DNA of 64,000 bases, taken from assembly GCA_021151665.1 (NCBI GenBank), contig JAGKWW010000006.1, forward strand, positions 13,825 to 77,824, written 5' to 3'. The notes under the pieces were generated by a model. It was not told where the DNA came from, did not search any database, and saw only the letters and a program-made list of their open reading frames with translations. How positions within the stretch are numbered: the stretch's first letter is position 1; every line of letters starts with the position of its first letter. This stretch comes from Flavobacteriaceae bacterium (GTDB lineage: Bacteria; Bacteroidota; Bacteroidia; Flavobacteriales; Flavobacteriaceae). Both the position numbers and the translations under genes were made by a program. Shown here piece by piece: positions 46,301 to 55,133 of the stretch.

Positions 46301-46929
46301 AAGTGATAGCGCACCACCCCGGTCAGGGTGCCAGAGCTCCAGCTTAGCGGCGACTGGCCGCTGGCCAGCACTGCGGTTCCTGCCGTGTTGGTTATCGTGA
46401 TATAATCTGTACTTACAGAACTTGAAAAGGTGTACTGTTTGTTGGCCGATACGTTTACATTAGAATACTCGCCTGCCCATGAATCGGCGGCGATAGTTTC
46501 AGCACTGCCCGAGCATGCCGGAGTGAATGTTGCATTCGGATAGAGCCCATAAATAGCGCCGTTGCACGTTAATGACTGATTTGCTGTAAAGCTGCCGCCC
46601 GACACCCATGTACTTTTCTGGGTTCCGCAATTTGAGCGTATCCAGTAATAATACGTAAGCCCGGGGGTAAGCCCGTTAATTACATCGGCACCTGCCGTGT
46701 CGCTGGTTAGTGTTGGCGTAGTGGTTGCACCGGGTGCAGTATTGGCCGTTGCTATATAAATATCATATCCCGAACCCGGCGCAGAAGCAGGCGCTGTCCA
46801 TGCAAGGCGGAAGGAATTTGACGTAATATTGGAAACGGCCGGGTTGGTCGGCGGCAGGCATTGCGCACGCGCCTGCGGGAAAAAGGATAAAAATGCCAAA
46901 AGGCATAAAAGGGTAATTTTTGTTCTCAT
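43360..46929 (-). CDS. T9SS-secreted protein with Fn3 units and RCC1 beta-propeller
   Basis: 1189 residues from the ATG at 46929, which begins the signal peptide (MRTKITLLCLLAFLSFF, AQ cleavage); the frame extends upstream to 47040, but without a signal sequence at its start. Residues 24-745 are three full and one partial unit, each with an Fn3-like domain (LxWTAPA...YYYWIRSNCG) and a Cys-bearing CUB/Ig-like part (GLYPxATFTPACSG...RYxxC). Residues 750-1110 hold seven RCC1-type repeats (TLWxWGxNxxGQLG), a full seven-bladed propeller. The last ~80 residues are a type-A T9SS sorting domain (KLYPNPVTNLLNI, TSKIIKK). Surface-exposed; binding partner unknown. Confidence 0.9.
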   Translation of the reverse strand: MRTKITLLCLLAFLSFFPQARAQCLPPTNPAVSNITSNSFRLAWTAPASAPGSGYDIYIATANTAPGATTTPTLTSDTAGADVINGLTPGLTYYYWIRSNCGTQKSTWVSGGSFTANQSLTCNGAIYGLYPNATFTPACSGSAETIAADSWAGEYSNVNVSANKQYTFSSSVSTDYITITNTAGTAVLASGQSPLSWSSGTLTGVVRYHLNSNANCGTQNSSRIRYVQCSAATSACGLPTALNVTNITSNSSRLNWTAPATPAVSYDIYVITSNTAPVAGTTPTATSTNAGVGVLSGLTAATTYYYWIRSNCIGSNSNWVSGGSFTTLASLNCNGAAHGLYPEATFTPACSGSQETIVTDAYAGEYSNVNVVANRQYTFSSSVATDYITITNATGTVVYASGQAPLNWQSGTTTGVIRYHLNTNSACGTQTTARARYIKCSSVTATCSVPSNFVVSNYTSNSVRLSWTQPATLPSAGYGVYVSTTNTAPTASTTPTTSVNGNYIPYLNGLSAGTTYYFWVRSDCGSSTSAWVSGGSFTTLTALACNSATYGLAPEATFTPACTGTAEIITDNAFAGQFTNVIALDNKQYTFSTSVSTDYITVTNGDGGVVYASGQSPLVWVSGSTSGTIRYYIHANANCGAQNTSRVRYITCANAPAATCNAPTNLSVVQADMMMYAAHLQWTAPNPAPSGYLVYYNTVNQLGGTMLQTLSTSEWIDGLSPGTTYYWWVSSNCNQTFVPGGSFTTLQEPVNTACFAQIAAGPHNSLAIKTDGTLWGWGNNFSGQLGLGTINTNQATPAQIGNGNDWKMVAPGLNHTMAIKNNGTLWAMGNNGNGRLGTGGSTGTLVSTPVQVGTASNWKSVAAGQTHTIAVKTDGTLWAWGQNNYGQLGDNTTVDKTTPVQIGTATNWQNVYAGRSSSYAVKTDGTLWSWGLNSDGQLGIGSTTNKSIPTVTNMTNVQYFAAGGLHAMAIKSNGTLWVWGNNQQGQLGDGTTTNRNAPVQIGQDDVWKAVAGGDYHSIGINTNGSLYTWGQNNFGQLGDNTTVNKTIPFIINDNAVAIAGGNFHSMVLHGGGYLAVTGGNASGQLGNPQYPQSDEFFMLDCPTTALRNEEFEPATAMKLYPNPVTNLLNIALENEITSVTVYNMLGQEVISKSVNTNQTTIDVENLQSGTYLVKVVSGGQTKTSKIIKK
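44690..46860 (-). repeat. 3.5 tandem ~210-residue units in the T9SS gene
   Basis: Each unit is ~636 bp, starting at a Cys-x-x-Pro motif followed by SNITSNS. Unit 1 spans 46860-46225, and units 2 and 3 follow at similar length; the fourth has only the Fn3 part. Units are clearly homologous at protein level but diverged in DNA, so the duplication is old and kept by selection. Confidence 0.85.
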
Positions 46930-47410
46930 AGTTAATTCATTTTTGCCGATACCGGTTTCGGCTATCGGCGGTGTGGGGATCATTGGTTTTACTATTTGTG
47001 CAATTGTTAGTGAATATAATTTGCGTCGAAAATAATTCAAAAGTTGGTGACTATTTTATCCGATAAACGAACGTTGGCATTTTTCACATTACCGTCAGGA
47101 TACATTACAAAACCGCATTATAAAAAAGGATTGGTATTCATTAAAATAATAAACCGGTTGCCGGCCATTTCTAAAATAGTCGGTAACCGGCTGGTTAGTG
47201 ATTAGGATTATATAAGGATAGTTGGTTCAAAGGGTAAAGCGAATCCGATGCGCAAATATATAGTAATTCACTTTTTGGTGATTTATTTTGTTATGCTTTT
47301 TTTCATTATATTTATGTTAAAAAAAAGAAAGAATTAAGCAATAAAAAAGCGAAAGAAAAGTCTTAATGGATTAACTTTGTGTTACCTTTAATACTTCTAA
47401 TGGCCTGTTT
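46930..47410. other. intergenic region between divergent T9SS and TetR genes
   Basis: It holds a 12-bp imperfect inverted repeat (47154-47165 with 47179-47190, CCGGTTGCCGGC / GTCGGTAACCGG, both differences being G-U pairs) and the TetR promoter at 47372-47379. On the minus strand the repeat is followed by a T-rich tract, terminator-like, although no minus-strand gene precedes it. The rest shows nothing. Confidence 0.55.
47372..47379 (+). promoter_or_regulatory. -7 element TAACTTTG for the TetR gene
   Basis: Perfect TAnnTTTG, 31 bp before the ATG, giving a leader of about 25 nt. Confidence 0.6.
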
Positions 47411-48040
47411 ATGAAAAAGGAAGCACCCGGCATAAAAACCAGGAATAAAGAAAATACCAAGCGGCAGCTATTGCAGGCCGTTGGACGCATCCTTAAAACT
47501 AAAGGGCATTCGGGACTAAAGGTAAATGACATTGCCGCCAACGCCGGAGTTGATAAAAAATTGATTTACAAATACTTTGGGGGAAAAGACGGACTGGTGG
47601 GCGAGTATATTAACTCAACCGATTTTTGGAGTAATGTTTCTCAAGGCGACGTTCCAACCGATTTTTCGGATGGCGGAAAAGAATTCTCGATAGGCATACT
47701 CCTGCGGCAGTTTGAGTTCCTGAAGAATAATACAGAGTTACAAAAAGTATTGTTATGGAGGCTTTCGGAAGAGCAGCCTTTTCTCCGGCAGCTTACAGAC
47801 AATCAGGAAAAGGTAGGCGAAAGCGTTTTTCAGGCATTCATTGATCCGCATTTTAAAGACAAGGCTGAAGATTACAGGGCGATCACTGCCATTTTGGTTG
47901 CCGGTATATATTACCTCAACCTCTATTCTGAAATGAATGGAAGCGTTTTTTGCGGGCTTGACCTCCAGAGCGCCCATGGCCGTGAAAAGATAGGCGATGC
48001 GCTCAAATTCCTTATAGACAGCTCCTACAGGCATTTGTAA
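47411..48040 (+). CDS. TetR/AcrR family transcriptional regulator
   Basis: 209 residues. N-terminal TetR helix-turn-helix: VNDIAANAGVDKKLIYKYFGGKDGLVGEYI (split near residues 37-66), preceded by a basic arm. The C-terminal ligand domain is helical and unassigned. The nearest possible target on the same strand is the lipoprotein at 48171, and the RND efflux operon lies 1.5 kb further on; TetR proteins often control such pumps, but no operator is recognisable. Confidence 0.88.
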   Translation: MKKEAPGIKTRNKENTKRQLLQAVGRILKTKGHSGLKVNDIAANAGVDKKLIYKYFGGKDGLVGEYINSTDFWSNVSQGDVPTDFSDGGKEFSIGILLRQFEFLKNNTELQKVLLWRLSEEQPFLRQLTDNQEKVGESVFQAFIDPHFKDKAEDYRAITAILVAGIYYLNLYSEMNGSVFCGLDLQSAHGREKIGDALKFLIDSSYRHL

Positions 48041-48052
48041 AAGGTTTTTTGG

Positions 48053-48076
48053 AAACCCGGAGACCCGTCGGGTTTT
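48053..48076 (+). terminator. possible weak terminator of the TetR gene
   Basis: AAACCCG, 9-base loop, CGGGTTTT; 7-bp stem, short T tract, 12 bp after the stop. Confidence 0.45.
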
Positions 48077-48141
48077 CACGAATGTCCCTTTTCAACCTTA
48101 GGGGGAAAGCTTTCCAGTCACTTTTATGTGAATTGTTTTTA

Positions 48142-48149
48142 TAAGTTTG
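48142..48149 (+). promoter_or_regulatory. -7 element TAAGTTTG for the lipoprotein
   Basis: Perfect TAnnTTTG, 21 bp before the ATG at 48171. Confidence 0.55.
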
Positions 48150-48170
48150 CCAGATAATTAATCATTACTA

Positions 48171-48581
48171 ATGAAGAAACTATTTATGCTGCTTGTGGTA
48201 GCAGTAGCGGCAATCGGCTGCAGCGAAGAGGAAAATGCTATAGCTAACAACATCCTTGGCACCGGCCTTACCGGAACATGGAAGCTTACCGGGATGTATA
48301 ATGGCGAAATGCCTATGGCGCTTACAGAGTGCAATGGCAACAGCAAGCTCATTTTCGGGGCAAATTACTCCGCCTCGCAGACGACAGGAGCAGATACACC
48401 CGCAGGCTGCCAGATAACCACAAGTTCGGGTATCTATGCCGTGGCCGGCAATTCGCTCACACTTTCGTTGGGATTGGTACAGGCAGGTTACGAAATACTG
48501 GAGCAATCATCTACAACCCTGAAGCTTTCGCCCATTACCGGCGATGGCGACACCGCAACATTGGTTTTTACAAAACAATAG
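48171..48581 (+). CDS. lipocalin-like lipoprotein
   Basis: 136 residues. Lipobox AIGC (Cys17), then a small beta-barrel with the lipocalin-like signature GTWKLTGMYNG near residue 35 and two Cys (TECNGN, GCQITTS) probably bonded. Lipocalin-like lipoproteins of this size are common in Flavobacteriaceae, with unknown ligands. It has its own -7 element. Confidence 0.7.
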   Translation: MKKLFMLLVVAVAAIGCSEEENAIANNILGTGLTGTWKLTGMYNGEMPMALTECNGNSKLIFGANYSASQTTGADTPAGCQITTSSGIYAVAGNSLTLSLGLVQAGYEILEQSSTTLKLSPITGDGDTATLVFTKQ

Positions 48582-48666
48582 TGGCTGCACATGATAAAAT
48601 GCGGGGGCGGCATTCGGCAATTCCCCGTTTTTTTCGCCATGGGTTATGAAGGTGAGCTTACGTTAG

Positions 48667-48674
48667 TACCTTTG
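48667..48674 (+). promoter_or_regulatory. -7 element TACCTTTG for the second Crp/Fnr gene
   Basis: Perfect TAnnTTTG. Its position implies a transcript starting near 48680, which favours the downstream ATG at 48704 over that at 48683. Confidence 0.55.
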
Positions 48675-48703
48675 CCTGCAACATGTATTCGAATTTGATT
48701 AAA

Positions 48704-49345
48704 ATGGAAGAAGAACTTTTAGAAGCCTACGGGCCTGTTTTTGAACCCGGGCTTATCAATGCCATTGAAGAAGCCGCCGTGGTGCGCCATTTTAAAGAAG
48801 GGGATACTCTTATAGAAATCGGGCAATACATACGGCATATGCCACTGCTTATAAGCGGCGCTATCAGGATTTTGCGCGAAGATAAAGTGGAAGGCGAACT
48901 GCTGTTATATTTCCTTGAGCGCGGCGACACCTGCGCCATGACACTTGCCTGCTGCCTGGGCGATACCCAAAGTGAAATACGGGCGGTAGCCGAAACCGAT
49001 GCCACGGTAGCCATGATCCCTATCGGCAAAATGGAAGAATGGCTGGGCAAATATAAAAGCTGGCGCAATTTTGTTTTTGCGAGCTATAATAAAAGGCTCG
49101 GCGAGATGCTGGCTGCAATTGATAACCTTGCGTTTATGAAAATGGATAAACGGCTGGTTAATTATCTGGCAGAAAAATCTAAAGTAAACCGTACAAATGT
49201 GATTACTGTTACACACCAGGAAATCGCCTACGCGCTCAATACATCACGAGTAGTAGTATCGCGGCTGCTGAAAGCCCTTGAAAACGATGGTATTATAAAA
49301 CTCAACCGCAATACCATAGAATTACTACAGCTCCCTGCGCGCTAA
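48704..49345 (+). CDS. Crp/Fnr family regulator upstream of RND efflux operon
   Basis: 213 residues from the ATG at 48704 (upstream ATG at 48683 would be almost leaderless). Cyclic-nucleotide-binding-like barrel (EGDTLIEIGQYIRHMPLLISG, a segment with CCLGDTQSE), dimer helix and helix-turn-helix VTHQEIAYALNTSRVVVSRLLKALEN. It belongs to the Bacteroidota Crp group that often precedes DUF2892/rhodanese genes. The efflux operon begins 156 bp downstream on the same strand, a probable target. Its recognition helix (TSRVVVSR) differs from that of the nos-region regulator, so it should read another site. Confidence 0.88.
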   Translation: MEEELLEAYGPVFEPGLINAIEEAAVVRHFKEGDTLIEIGQYIRHMPLLISGAIRILREDKVEGELLLYFLERGDTCAMTLACCLGDTQSEIRAVAETDATVAMIPIGKMEEWLGKYKSWRNFVFASYNKRLGEMLAAIDNLAFMKMDKRLVNYLAEKSKVNRTNVITVTHQEIAYALNTSRVVVSRLLKALENDGIIKLNRNTIELLQLPAR

Positions 49346-49474
49346 GCCTGCCCTGATACGGTATTTATTTCTATAGTTGGCGTATAAAAAATCCCTTTCA
49401 GCCTTTTTTGCGCCCTCCCCACCCTTTTTTCTTCTTGTGTTACTTTTGTTACTGACCGGCCTTGCGGCGGAATA

Positions 49475-49482
49475 TAATTTTG
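49475..49482 (+). promoter_or_regulatory. -7 element TAATTTTG for the efflux operon
   Basis: Perfect TAnnTTTG, 19 bp before the ATG at 49502. Confidence 0.55.
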
Positions 49483-49501
49483 TCCCCGAAAATGATTCAT
49501 C

Positions 49502-50818
49502 ATGAGACAAAAGCTAATATTTCCCTTGCTGGCAGCGGTGCTGTGCACAACCCGGGGCAATGCGCAGGACACCCTTGCCATAGCTAAAGTACAGGTACTG
49601 GAAAATGCCGCTAAAGGTAATCTTGCCAACAAAATTGCGCAGCTGGAATTCCGCGCTGCGCAAGCCGACTTCAGGCAGAGCAATTCCGTTCTCCTGCCGG
49701 CACTGTCGGCATCGTATACTGCATTATCCACTACCAATCCGCTAATGGCATTCGGTTCGAAACTGAATCAGGAATTGCTTACCGCTTCAGACTTTAATCC
49801 GGCCCTTCTCAACGACCCGGCACGCACCCAAAATTACGCAACCCGGATAGAGCTGCTGCAGCCTTTGGTAAACCTAGACGGGGCAATGGCACGCCGTGCC
49901 GCCAGGGCGAAGGTGGATGCTTACCGGCTAACTGCAGAACGCAACGCTGAATACATCCAGTTAGAAACCCTGAAGGCCTACCTGGAGCTACAGCTTGCCT
50001 ATAAAGCTGTCGCCACACTCAAAAAAGCGGCTGCAACAGCTTCGGCCAGCCTCTCGCTCATCAATAATTATTACAGCCAGGGCCAGCTGCAAAAAACCGA
50101 TGTGCTTGCGGCGCAGGTAAGGGAAAATGAAATACGTAACCAAATGCGGGCGGCTATGAGCAACGTTGCCAACGCCTCCGGCTACCTTGCGTTACTGATG
50201 GGCCGGGACGATCCTGCCGGCGTTGTGTACAAACCTGCAGAAGAGCCCGCGAACACGATTACCACACAAGAGTACGGCAGCGGTACTCTACTATCCCGAA
50301 AAGATATTGCCGCAATGAAAAAATCGGAAGAAGCCTACCGCAACATGTGGAAATCTTCTGCATTGGGACTGGTGCCGCGGCTTAATGCCTTTGCCACATA
50401 CGAAATGTTTGACAACCAAATATTCCGGGCTACTGCCAATGGATATACCGTAGGATTGCAAATGTCATGGAATGTTTTTGATGGCTACAAAACAGCCGGA
50501 AAAAGCCAGAAGGCAAAAGCTGAAATGGATAAGGCCGGGGCCGAGGCGAAGCAATATACTGCCAAAAGCATCCTGGAACTCGAGAAAACAAAACGCATGC
50601 TGGCCGACGCAGGCAACAAGGTGGCAGTCGCTACACTTTCACTGCAGCAATCGGAAGAAGCCTGCCGCATCCGGAAAAACCGCTTTGCCCAGGGACTGGA
50701 AAAAACCACCGACCTGCTGGCGGCAGAAAGCCTTGTGCTTCAAAAAGAGATGGAGCTGCTTCAGGCCGTTTTCGAATATAATTTTTCGCAACAATACCTA
50801 CAATTTTTAACCCGATAA
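49502..50818 (+). CDS. TolC family outer-membrane efflux protein
   Basis: 438 residues with a signal peptide (ends GNAQ) and two TolC/OEP repeats of long helices and beta-strands (ELEFRAAQADFRQSN..., ATLSLQQSEEACRIRKNRFAQGLEKTTDLLAAESL). It forms the outer-membrane exit duct of a tripartite pump. First gene of an operon with the adaptor (2 bp gap) and RND pump (18 bp gap). Confidence 0.92.
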   Translation: MRQKLIFPLLAAVLCTTRGNAQDTLAIAKVQVLENAAKGNLANKIAQLEFRAAQADFRQSNSVLLPALSASYTALSTTNPLMAFGSKLNQELLTASDFNPALLNDPARTQNYATRIELLQPLVNLDGAMARRAARAKVDAYRLTAERNAEYIQLETLKAYLELQLAYKAVATLKKAAATASASLSLINNYYSQGQLQKTDVLAAQVRENEIRNQMRAAMSNVANASGYLALLMGRDDPAGVVYKPAEEPANTITTQEYGSGTLLSRKDIAAMKKSEEAYRNMWKSSALGLVPRLNAFATYEMFDNQIFRATANGYTVGLQMSWNVFDGYKTAGKSQKAKAEMDKAGAEAKQYTAKSILELEKTKRMLADAGNKVAVATLSLQQSEEACRIRKNRFAQGLEKTTDLLAAESLVLQKEMELLQAVFEYNFSQQYLQFLTR

Positions 50819-50820
50819 CT

Positions 50821-51900
50821 ATGAAACGATCTATATTCACTATCGCTCTTCCTGCCCTCCTGCTTTTACAAGCCTGCGGCGGAAAGACTGAAACAGCCCC
50901 GGATAACGCCGTTCCCGTTGCTGTAACGCTGAGCAGTACTACTACAACCGGCCCGGGTGCACTGCTTGCCTCCAGCGGCGTAATCGAGGCAAAAAACGGT
51001 GCCAGCATTAGTACCCGCATAATGGGGTATATCACAAAAATAAATGTAACGGTTGGGCAGCAGGTAAAAAAAGGGCAATTGCTGGCCAGCATCAGCGACA
51101 CCGACCTACGGGCAAAAAAAGCCCAGGCCGAGGCCGGGATAATGCAGGCCGGCGCAGCCTACAACAATGCAAAACGCGATTATGACCGGTTTACACGCCT
51201 TTTTGAACAGCAGAGCGCATCACAAAAAGAACTGGACGACATTACATCGCGCTACCTTATGGCGAAAGCCGCCCTTGATGGCGCAAAGCAGATGCGAAAT
51301 GAAGTGCTCGCTCAATTTTCGTACACTGAAATTTCTGCACCTTTTGACGGGACCGTTACCAATACCTTTGCCAAAGAGGGCGATATGGCAAGCCCGGGGA
51401 TGCCTATTTTAAGCCTTGAAGGAAACTCGGGGCTACAGGTAAGCACCACTTTAGCAGAAAATGACATCAACGGGGTGTTGGCCGGGATGAGGGTACAGGT
51501 GATGGTAAAATCTCTCGGAAGAAAATACGGCGGCACAGTAGTAGAAGTGAGCAACTCGGCAAAAAATACCGGCGGCCAGTATCCTGTAAAAATTACTCTT
51601 GCAGGCACCGATGCGGCGCTGCGGCCCGGAATGTATGTAAGCGTGGCTTTTCCTGCGAAAAATTTACCCAAAACAACGCAAAAAACACTGATGGTTCCAG
51701 ATGGTGCCCTCGTAAAACAGGGGCAGCTTACCGGGATATATACTATAGGCAATAGCAACCGTGCCGTGTTGCGATGGATCCGCACGGGAAACTCTTTTGA
51801 AGGCGCCACAGAGGTATTATCAGGCCTTTCTCCTGCTGAACGATATGTGCTCTCGGCGGACGGCAGGTTGTACAACGGCGCATTGGTATCCATTAAATAA
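50821..51900 (+). CDS. RND efflux periplasmic adaptor (membrane fusion protein)
   Basis: 359 residues. Lipobox LQAC (Cys19). The barrel-sandwich half motif GYITKINVTVGQQVKKGQLLASI (split near residues 67-90), a helical hairpin (RAKKAQAEAGIMQAGAAYNNA) and beta-barrel and membrane-proximal domains follow in the usual order. It links the TolC duct to the RND pump. It is short for the family (usually 360-400). Confidence 0.93.
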   Translation: MKRSIFTIALPALLLLQACGGKTETAPDNAVPVAVTLSSTTTTGPGALLASSGVIEAKNGASISTRIMGYITKINVTVGQQVKKGQLLASISDTDLRAKKAQAEAGIMQAGAAYNNAKRDYDRFTRLFEQQSASQKELDDITSRYLMAKAALDGAKQMRNEVLAQFSYTEISAPFDGTVTNTFAKEGDMASPGMPILSLEGNSGLQVSTTLAENDINGVLAGMRVQVMVKSLGRKYGGTVVEVSNSAKNTGGQYPVKITLAGTDAALRPGMYVSVAFPAKNLPKTTQKTLMVPDGALVKQGQLTGIYTIGNSNRAVLRWIRTGNSFEGATEVLSGLSPAERYVLSADGRLYNGALVSIK

Positions 51901-51918
51901 CCGCCTAAAACGTTAATC

Positions 51919-54900
51919 ATGAAAGATGGTATTTCCGGCAGAATTGCCCGACTGTTCATACACTCCAAACTAACAGTGCTGCTTATGGCGGCGCTAATGA
52001 TCATCGGTATCTACAGCTCATTCCTTATACCGCGCGAAGAAGAGCCTCAAATCGATGTCCCGATGGCCGATATTATGGTGGGGTACCCGGGTGCAAGCCC
52101 CTCGGCGGTAGAAAGCCGTGTTATAAAGCCGTTGGAAAAAATATTGCTGAATATAAAAGGCGTAGAACATGTACACAGCATGGCCATGAACGGCAAAGGC
52201 ATGCTAATAGTACAATTTTATGTAGGCCAGGATGTGGAGCGCTCCTACGTAAAGCTATATGACGAACTCGCCAAGCATGAAGGTATGTTTCCCCAGGGCG
52301 TTTATAAGCCGGTTATAAAAACACGCTCTATAGACGATGTGCCTATGCTGAGCCTTACACTGTGGAGCGAAAAACGCAGCGACTATGAGTTGCGCCAGCT
52401 TGCTGAAGAAGTTACATCAGAGATAGAAAAAATAAAGGATGTAGCCATAACCGCTGAAATAGGCGGGCGCCCCCGCCAGCTGCGCATTGTGCCCGATAAA
52501 GACAGGATGGCAGGCCTGGGCATAGACCCCCTTGCTATTATGCAGGCCGTGCAGGCCAACAACAGCAGTTCGCAATCGGGCAGCATTGTGAATAACGATC
52601 AGGAATACCTTGTTACAACAGGCTCATTTCTGTCTACGCCCGAAGAGGTTTCCGGCCTTGTTGTAGGAACCCATGATAACGCGCCGGTTTACCTGAAACA
52701 GGTGGCAACGGTTACAGATGGCCCTGCCGCACCGGGAAGCTATGTGTCCTTTGGCTACGGGCATGCCAATAGCAAATACAAGCACGCTAAATCAGAATAT
52801 CCTGCCGTTACCATTTCTGTAGGAAAAGTAAAAGGAGCCGATGCCATGAAGGTATCGCAAACCATACTGGAAAAAACGCGCCAGCTTCAACACTCGCTCA
52901 TAACCGATGATGTACACCTGGAGGTAACGCGCAATTACGGCGAGACAGCTTCAGACAAGGTGGGCGAACTGCTTTTGCACCTGGGTATAGCGATAGTTGC
53001 GGTAACTGTGCTGGTGATGCTTGCTATGGGCTGGAGGGGCGGCCTGGTGGTATTTCTTTCGGTTCCCCTTACATTCGCACTTACGCTGTTCAGCTATTAC
53101 CTCCTGGGCTACACCCTAAACCGCATAACGCTTTTCGCCCTGGTATTTGTTGTGGGCATTGTGGTTGACGACAGCATCATCATTGCCGAAAACATGCACC
53201 GCCACTTTAAGATGCAGCGGCTTCCGTTTAAAAAGGCGGCGTTGTATGCAATAAACGAAGTGGGCAACCCTACAATCCTGGCTACCTTTACGGTAATTGC
53301 GGCAATACTGCCCATGGCTTTTGTTTCGGGAATGATGGGCCCTTACATGAGCCCGATGCCAATCGGCGCCTCTATAGCAATGATCTTGTCACTTTTTGTA
53401 GCCCTCACCGTTACCCCCTACCTTGGGTACCATCTGCTGCGTGAAAAAGACCACCAGGAAAACAAAAAGGCAGAAGGAAATGATACCAGTGCCATTTACC
53501 GTATTTATGAGCGCCTCGAGAGGCCATTGCTTAACAGCAGCCGTAAACGAAGACTGCTTCTTGCCGTTACGGTACTGCTCTTACTCGGTTCGGTAGCCAT
53601 GTTCTTCACCAAATCTGTCGCCGTGAAAATGCTTCCCTTCGACAATAAAAATGAATTTCAGGTAGTCATAGACATGCCCGAAGGAACCACGCTGGAGCGT
53701 ACTTCGGCTGTTACAAAAGAGATTGCGCAGTACCTGGCCGCCCGGCCCGAAGTAGTAAGCTATCAGAACTACACAGGAACCTCTGCCCCTATAACTTTCA
53801 ACGGGCTGGTGCGGCACTATGATATGCGTGGTGGAAGCAATATGGCCGATATACAGGTAAACCTACTGCATAAGGAAGACCGGGACAGGCAGAGCCATTC
53901 TATTGCAAAAGAAGTGCGCCCGGGCGTGCAGCAGATAGCGCGTAAGTATGGCGCAAACGTAAAAATCATCGAAGTTCCGCCGGGGCCACCGGTACTTTCT
54001 ACGCTGGTTGCCGAAGTTTATGGCCCCGACTACGACAAACAGATAAAGGTGGCAAAACAGGTAAGGCAACTGCTCGAAAAAACACCTGATATTGTTGATA
54101 CCGACTGGATGGTAGAAGATAACCAAACCGAATACCGGTTAGAGATAGACAAAGAAAAAGCGATGCTGAACGGAATAGCGCCCCAACAGGTGGTGGCCAA
54201 TGCAACCTATCTGCTAAAGGAGCTTCCATTTTCCAGCCTGTATGACGAAAGATCCAGCTCGGATGTAGGGATAGTACTCTCGCTGGATGACAAAGATAAA
54301 AGCAGCCTTGCGGACATTGAAAACCTCAAACTGAAGGCAGCCAACGGAAAAATGATCCCTTTGGCCAACATTGCGCAGACAGTAAAAGACACGCTGAAAA
54401 AGACCATTTACCGCAAAGACCAGAAACGCGTAGTATATGTAACCGCCGATATGGCCGGTACTCTCGAAAGCCCGGTTTATGCGATACTCGGCATGGAAGA
54501 AAAGCTGAAGGGTTTAGCGCTGCCAAAAGGGTATAAAATAAGCGAACAGTATTCAGGCCAACCTACTGATGAGAGTAATTTCACAATAAAATGGGACGGA
54601 GAATGGCAGATTACCCTTGAGGTTTTTCGCGACCTTGGCGTAGCCTTTTTGGTGGTAATCATCATTATTTATATGCTCATTGTAGGATGGTTCCAGAATT
54701 TCCGTACACCTCTGGTCATGATGGTAGCAATACCCTTATCGCTTATCGGTATCGTGTTAGGACACTGGATGCTCGGCGCTTTCTTTACGGCTACTTCCTT
54801 TATCGGGATGATTGCGTTGGCGGGTGTAATGGTTCGCAACTCTGTCCTTCTTATCGATTTTATTGAAATAAGACTGAAAGAGGGCATTGCACTGAAAGAA

Positions 54901-55113
54901 GCGATCATTGAGGCCGGGGCGGTACGCACTACCCCGATCCTGCTCACCACCGGCGCTGTAGTGATTGGGGCATCGATAATATTATTCGACCCCATTTTTC
55001 AGGGGCTGGCCATATCGCTTGTGGCGGGCGCCATTGTTTCTACCATCCTTACCCTTTTAGTGGTGCCGCTCATTTATTATATAACAGAACGAAATAAAAA
55101 ACACACAAAATAA
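51919..55113 (+). CDS. RND efflux permease
   Basis: 1064 residues with the 12-helix, two-large-loop RND architecture. Helix 4 carries the proton-relay acidic pair in VVGIVVDDSIIIAENM; the helix 1 end, IGIYSSFLIPREEEPQID, and porter domain GASPSAVESRVIKPLE are typical of the hydrophobe/amphiphile-like RND pumps. The metal-transport residues of CusA-type pumps are not evident, so the substrate is open. Proton-driven export with the TolC and adaptor proteins of the same operon. Confidence 0.93.
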   Translation: MKDGISGRIARLFIHSKLTVLLMAALMIIGIYSSFLIPREEEPQIDVPMADIMVGYPGASPSAVESRVIKPLEKILLNIKGVEHVHSMAMNGKGMLIVQFYVGQDVERSYVKLYDELAKHEGMFPQGVYKPVIKTRSIDDVPMLSLTLWSEKRSDYELRQLAEEVTSEIEKIKDVAITAEIGGRPRQLRIVPDKDRMAGLGIDPLAIMQAVQANNSSSQSGSIVNNDQEYLVTTGSFLSTPEEVSGLVVGTHDNAPVYLKQVATVTDGPAAPGSYVSFGYGHANSKYKHAKSEYPAVTISVGKVKGADAMKVSQTILEKTRQLQHSLITDDVHLEVTRNYGETASDKVGELLLHLGIAIVAVTVLVMLAMGWRGGLVVFLSVPLTFALTLFSYYLLGYTLNRITLFALVFVVGIVVDDSIIIAENMHRHFKMQRLPFKKAALYAINEVGNPTILATFTVIAAILPMAFVSGMMGPYMSPMPIGASIAMILSLFVALTVTPYLGYHLLREKDHQENKKAEGNDTSAIYRIYERLERPLLNSSRKRRLLLAVTVLLLLGSVAMFFTKSVAVKMLPFDNKNEFQVVIDMPEGTTLERTSAVTKEIAQYLAARPEVVSYQNYTGTSAPITFNGLVRHYDMRGGSNMADIQVNLLHKEDRDRQSHSIAKEVRPGVQQIARKYGANVKIIEVPPGPPVLSTLVAEVYGPDYDKQIKVAKQVRQLLEKTPDIVDTDWMVEDNQTEYRLEIDKEKAMLNGIAPQQVVANATYLLKELPFSSLYDERSSSDVGIVLSLDDKDKSSLADIENLKLKAANGKMIPLANIAQTVKDTLKKTIYRKDQKRVVYVTADMAGTLESPVYAILGMEEKLKGLALPKGYKISEQYSGQPTDESNFTIKWDGEWQITLEVFRDLGVAFLVVIIIIYMLIVGWFQNFRTPLVMMVAIPLSLIGIVLGHWMLGAFFTATSFIGMIALAGVMVRNSVLLIDFIEIRLKEGIALKEAIIEAGAVRTTPILLTTGAVVIGASIILFDPIFQGLAISLVAGAIVSTILTLLVVPLIYYITERNKKHTK

Positions 55114-55133
55114 TAACACTAACATTTAGCTTT

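Noticed and set aside
44690..46860. Regular repeats, considered as CRISPR or as satellite DNA
   Set aside because: The period is about 636 bp, coding, in frame and diverged; there are no short identical repeats with unique spacers.
43663..47035. Plus-strand open frames across the RCC1/Fn3 gene
   Set aside because: They mirror the repeats of the minus-strand T9SS gene and have no plausible protein features.
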